17,083 nucleotides of DNA from CAZOIA01 sp964579675 (GTDB taxonomy: Bacteria > Planctomycetota > Phycisphaerae > UBA1845 > PWPN01), in contig CAZOIA010000122.1 in NCBI GenBank assembly GCA_964579675.1, positions 1 through 17,083 of the forward strand. The letters are read 5' to 3'. Every line of letters starts with the position of its first letter. Position 1 is the stretch's first letter. The position numbers were made by a program, and so were the translations under genes. This document shows, piece after piece, positions 14,007 through 17,083 of this stretch. Under the pieces are notes generated by a model, which had not been told where the DNA came from, ran no database searches, and saw only the letters and a program-made list of their open reading frames with translations.

Positions 14007-16748
14007 ATGCAGCGGATTATGCGAAACGGCGCGAGGTTCGTCCTTGCGTCAGTCCTTATGTTGGCAGCGGCGGGTCCGGGCCGGGCGGCCACTATCGGTA
14101 ACGTGGTCTCCTTCTCGACGGCCGGTCGGGACGTCACGTTCGACATCAACGACGGCAGCAAGGTCCGGATCGGCATTCTGACGGCGGACCTGGCCCGCGT
14201 CCGCATCGCCCCCGGCGGCGTGTTCGGCTCGAACGTCTCACGGGCGGTCGTGACGACGAGCTGGCCGCCCGCGCCCTTCTCGACCGCCGACGCCGGCGGT
14301 GCCGTGACTATCACCACCGACGCGATGAAATTGGTGGTCAACAAGACGCCGTTCGTCCTTCAGTGCCGCGACCTGAGCAACAACCTGATCCTCACCGATG
14401 ACCCATCGCGCCGCATCCAGTGGGACGGCGGCAGAACCCAGGTCTACAAGACCACCCGGTCGGGCGAGAAGTACGTCGGGCTCGGATGGCGGACGCACGG
14501 ACTGGTGCGCAACGGCACCCGGTTTTACATGAAGAACGTGCCGACGTACAACGATCCCGACGCCTTCTACGCCGGAATTCCGTTATGGTACGGCCTGCGC
14601 AACGGGACGGCCTACGCCGTCTTCTTCGACGACACCTCCTGGGGCACGATCGACTTGACCTCCACTTCCAGCGGCTACATGTCGTTCAAGAACCTGGGCG
14701 GGACGGCGGACTACTACTATTTCACCGGCCCGACCATGGCGGGTATCCTCGACCGCTACACCGAGCTGACCGGCAGACCGTTCATGACGCCCAGATGGGC
14801 ATGCGGTTATCAACAATCCAGGTGGAGTTACACACCTCAGTCTGAGGTGCTGAGTATTGCCAATGAATTCCGAACACGCCAGATACCATGCGATGTCATA
14901 TACATTGACGTGGACTACATGGATCCGGATCACTACCAACTCAGCTTCAATCCTGCTACCTTTCCTGATCCGACCGGTATGTGCACGACACTTCACGGGC
15001 AGGGCTTCCGCACGATTACAAACATCGAGTCTTTCCTTGTGGAAGGAAGTTCAAAGTGGAACAGCGCCAACTCCAATGGGTATCTACTGGAATACAATGG
15101 CTCGGCTCATCGCGGCTGGTACGACTACGCACATTATGTAATGGGAACGCCAACCGGCTGGGTCTCGTGGGTAGACCTCACTGAACCGGCGGCGCGAAGC
15201 TGGTTCGCGGGTCGGCATACGCCTTTCCTGAGTCATGGGATAGACGGCATCTGGAATGACAAAGACGAACCGGAAGAACTGGGCGGCTCCTGGCCGAGCG
15301 ACGTTGCCTACGACAACGAGGGCAGCCCTGCTTACCACAGTGAAATGGGCACTCAATACTGCCTGTTCCAGACACAGTTCTCGTACGATACCTTGAAGAA
15401 CCACTACCCGAACGAGCGGCCGTTCGTGCTGAGCCGGGCTGGCTATGCGGGCATCCAGCGAAGCTCGGCCGTCTGGTCGGGCGACAACACGAGCAAGTGG
15501 GACCATGCCCAGCTCAACATCCCGATGGGCCTTTCGATGTCGATATCCGGCCAGCCGCACAACGGCCACGACATCGGCGGGTTCTTCAACGATCCTCCAG
15601 GTTCCGAGAACCCGATCTCGCCAGAGCTGTACGCACGATGGATGCAGTGGGGTGTCTTCACTGCGTTCTGCCGGCAGCACCACTACGGGAATGGAAATCA
15701 CGGCAACTGCCCGTACGTGGAGCCGTGGGAGTTCGGAACAGCCGTCGAGAACATCTGCCGCGAGTTCATCGAGTTGCGGTATCGCCTGATGCCCTATCTT
15801 TACACGCTTTTCCACGAGGCCCACACGACCGGGGCGCCCGTCCACCGGCCGACGATGTACGACTTCCAGGATGATCCCAACACTATCCTGCAGGATTACG
15901 ACTTCATGTTCGGGCCGCTCGTGCTCATCAGTCCTGTCTACACGGAAGAAGCGACGAGCCGGTCGGTCTATCTTCCCGCCGGTGCCGAGTGGATCAACTG
16001 GTGGGATGACACGCTCTATGCCGGCGGTCAGACCGTCAACACGGCGGCGCCGCTGGAGAGGCTGCCGATCTTCGTTCGCGGCGGGGCGATCATCCCCATG
16101 GCCCCGGTCTCGCAATACGACGGCGAAACCCCGATCGACGTCCTGACGCTCGAGCTGTACCCGGTCGGCGAGACCAGCGACTTCACCCTGTACGAGGATG
16201 ACGGCATCTCCTGGGCGTACCAGAGCGGCGTGTTCGCCAGCACGACCTGCACGATGTCCGGCAGCGGTGATTCGTTCACCCTGGACATCGACGCCCGCCA
16301 GGGCAGCTACGTGCCGACCTCCCGCAGCTATCTCCTGAAAGTCCACCGCTGGCCCGGGCATACGCGCGTGGCCGGGCTGAACGGCGGGGAGATGACCGAG
16401 TACTTCACCTGGCCCGCGTTCGAAGCGGCGGCGGAAGGATACTTCCTGGACACCCTTACCGACATCCTCTACGCGAAGTTCGAGGACACCGGCGGGTCAC
16501 TGGTATTCACGTTCGGCGGGACCCCGGTCCCGAACGTCCCGGGCGACTTCGACGACCCGAGAGACGGCGACGTCGATCAGGAGGACTTCGGCCACATCCA
16601 GGCGTGTCTCGCCGGTTCGACCGTGGGGCCCAGCCCCGAATGCCGGAACGCCGATCTCGACAGGGACAACGATGTCGATCTGTATGACATGGTCCTGTTC
16701 ATCGGCTGCATGAGCGGCCCCAACGTGCCCGGCGATCCCGATTGGTAA
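14007..16748 (+). CDS. secreted GH31 glycoside hydrolase (alpha-glucosidase/alpha-xylosidase type) with dockerin-like tail
   Basis: A protein of 913 residues. The signal peptide is near 1-28 (VLASVLMLAAAGPGRAA). The order is an N-terminal beta-sandwich (about 30-250), the GH31 barrel (about 260-600, opening with TPRWACGYQQSRWSY), C-terminal beta domains (VYLPAGAEWINWWD, LPIFVRGGAIIPM), and a dockerin-like module (about 844-904). The nucleophile is Asp418 in IWNDKDEPE; the family usually reads W-x-D-M-N-E-P. The acid/base is Asp493 in WSGDNTSKWDH. It is a retaining alpha-glycosidase; specificity cannot be read, and alpha-xylosidase or alpha-glucosidase are equally possible. The module at the end shares its Cys/Asp pattern with the gene at 2-1009. 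Codons in 14802-15360 are much poorer in G/C at position 3 than the flanks. The stop codon is supplied by the inserted element at 16744-16896. Confidence 0.95.
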   Translation: MQRIMRNGARFVLASVLMLAAAGPGRAATIGNVVSFSTAGRDVTFDINDGSKVRIGILTADLARVRIAPGGVFGSNVSRAVVTTSWPPAPFSTADAGGAVTITTDAMKLVVNKTPFVLQCRDLSNNLILTDDPSRRIQWDGGRTQVYKTTRSGEKYVGLGWRTHGLVRNGTRFYMKNVPTYNDPDAFYAGIPLWYGLRNGTAYAVFFDDTSWGTIDLTSTSSGYMSFKNLGGTADYYYFTGPTMAGILDRYTELTGRPFMTPRWACGYQQSRWSYTPQSEVLSIANEFRTRQIPCDVIYIDVDYMDPDHYQLSFNPATFPDPTGMCTTLHGQGFRTITNIESFLVEGSSKWNSANSNGYLLEYNGSAHRGWYDYAHYVMGTPTGWVSWVDLTEPAARSWFAGRHTPFLSHGIDGIWNDKDEPEELGGSWPSDVAYDNEGSPAYHSEMGTQYCLFQTQFSYDTLKNHYPNERPFVLSRAGYAGIQRSSAVWSGDNTSKWDHAQLNIPMGLSMSISGQPHNGHDIGGFFNDPPGSENPISPELYARWMQWGVFTAFCRQHHYGNGNHGNCPYVEPWEFGTAVENICREFIELRYRLMPYLYTLFHEAHTTGAPVHRPTMYDFQDDPNTILQDYDFMFGPLVLISPVYTEEATSRSVYLPAGAEWINWWDDTLYAGGQTVNTAAPLERLPIFVRGGAIIPMAPVSQYDGETPIDVLTLELYPVGETSDFTLYEDDGISWAYQSGVFASTTCTMSGSGDSFTLDIDARQGSYVPTSRSYLLKVHRWPGHTRVAGLNGGEMTEYFTWPAFEAAAEGYFLDTLTDILYAKFEDTGGSLVFTFGGTPVPNVPGDFDDPRDGDVDQEDFGHIQACLAGSTVGPSPECRNADLDRDNDVDLYDMVLFIGCMSGPNVPGDPDW

Positions 16749-16896
16749 CCGTTCACAGGTGGAATGGATAACTGACTGTGCCATAACGAGTTAGGCGCTT
16801 TCCAGCGTCGCACTATGGGGCCTGATCAAGAAGTCGTAACTCCTTGGGATAGAAAGAGTTACGTGATCGGACTCGCGAGACCCGTGAACGGTTACC
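16744..16896. mobile_element. 153-bp MITE-like element with perfect 13-bp TIRs and 6-bp target duplication
   Basis: Perfect terminal inverted repeats GGTAACCGTTCAC (16744-16756) and GTGAACGGTTACC (16884-16896) are flanked directly by the 6-bp direct repeat CCGATT (16738-16743 and 16897-16902). The repeats stop matching exactly where the target duplication begins. Inside is a nested inverted repeat, CGTAACTC (16835-16842) with GAGTTACG (16856-16863), itself bracketed by TGATC words. There is no reading frame of note, so any movement would need a transposase in trans. The family is not recognised. It disrupts the last codons of the GH31 gene. Confidence 0.75.
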
Positions 16897-17034
16897 CCGA
16901 TTGCACCGGCTTATAGCGGCTGCGGCACGTGTTTGAACAGTGCAACGGTGGGCCAGTACCCGACCCAAGATGCCCACTCGTCCGATCCAGGCGGCGCACG
17001 AGCGGTACGCCGGAATCTTCCTGCCGGGCCCGGG

Positions 17035-17083
17035 TGCATGACACTTTGGGCGGCTTGTTGGAAGGCGCCGCCCCCAGGTGTTT
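17035..17083. repeat. dispersed post-gene palindrome, copy 2 (cut by window edge)
   Basis: It matches 6299-6348 at about 43 of 50 positions with one deleted C. The hairpin arms are kept: ACAC with GTGT, and TGGGCGGC with GCCGCCC..A. Copy 1 continues into a 25-bp-armed inverted repeat, so the same may follow here beyond the edge. Confidence 0.7.

Noticed and set aside
12671..14344. 557-residue open frame on the minus strand
   Set aside because: It spans the 3' half of the CocE-like gene, the intergenic promoter and the start of GH31; the composition is that of an antisense shadow and no motif is present.
15084..16361. 425-residue open frame on the minus strand inside GH31
   Set aside because: Antisense to conserved GH31 catalytic and C-terminal domains; no recognisable domain.
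16781..16800. Integron attC-like core GTTAGGC at 16790-16796
   Set aside because: No partner RYYYAAC site at a suitable distance and no L boxes; the word lies inside the MITE-like element and is probably chance.
16903..17034. Intergenic stretch after the MITE-like element
   Set aside because: Searched for genes, tRNA-like cloverleaf or hairpins with T runs; nothing convincing seen.

Overview
The window looks like chromosomal DNA from a planctomycete-type bacterium, probably an uncultured Phycisphaerae-like lineage. This is an inference from content, with no marker gene to confirm it. The evidence is high GC, secreted proteins ending in paired Asp-rich dockerin-like loops with cysteines, many orphan single genes with their own promoters, and several families of short palindromic intergenic repeats of the kind seen in environmental planctomycete genomes. 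No rRNA, tRNA, CRISPR array or transposase gene was seen.

Layout, left to right. (1) 2-1009: the 3' part of a secreted protein with a C-terminal dockerin-like module, followed by a likely terminator and a degenerate tandem repeat. (2) 1208-2866: an unknown multi-pass membrane protein, then a short-chain dehydrogenase (SDR1). (3) 2867-3257: no gene; it holds a promoter and a 163-bp palindromic repeat in front of two small lipoprotein genes (3258-4762). (4) 4847-6295: an NCS2/NAT nucleobase permease. (5) 6296-6629: no gene; two palindromic repeats, a promoter and a 5'-UTR hairpin. (6) 6630-9648: a second SDR (SDR2) followed by a large fumarate-reductase-like flavoprotein. (7) 9733-11831, minus strand: the CdaA-CdaR c-di-AMP pair with a four-base overlap and its own promoter. 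(8) 12083-13804: a secreted CocE/PepX-type hydrolase transcribed divergently from cdaA. (9) 14007-16748: a secreted family 31 glycoside hydrolase with a dockerin-like tail and a near-consensus promoter. (10) 16749-17083: no gene; a 153-bp MITE-like insertion, about 130 bases (16903-17034) in which I see nothing, and a second copy of the post-permease palindrome cut by the window edge.

Functionally the window mixes secreted polymer and ester degradation (the dockerin-tailed proteins, the CocE-like hydrolase, GH31), cytoplasmic redox metabolism (two SDRs and a flavoprotein that may act as a unit), nucleobase uptake, and c-di-AMP signalling. I see no defence system or phage.

The strongest unexpected signal is at the right end. 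A 153-bp element with perfect 13-bp terminal inverted repeats and a 6-bp target duplication has landed in the last codons of the GH31 gene and now supplies its stop codon. Other points of interest are a recurring TTGrmn-N17/18-TAkAmT promoter pattern, a changed DGA motif in CdaA, and a sharp codon-usage patch inside the GH31 catalytic domain.
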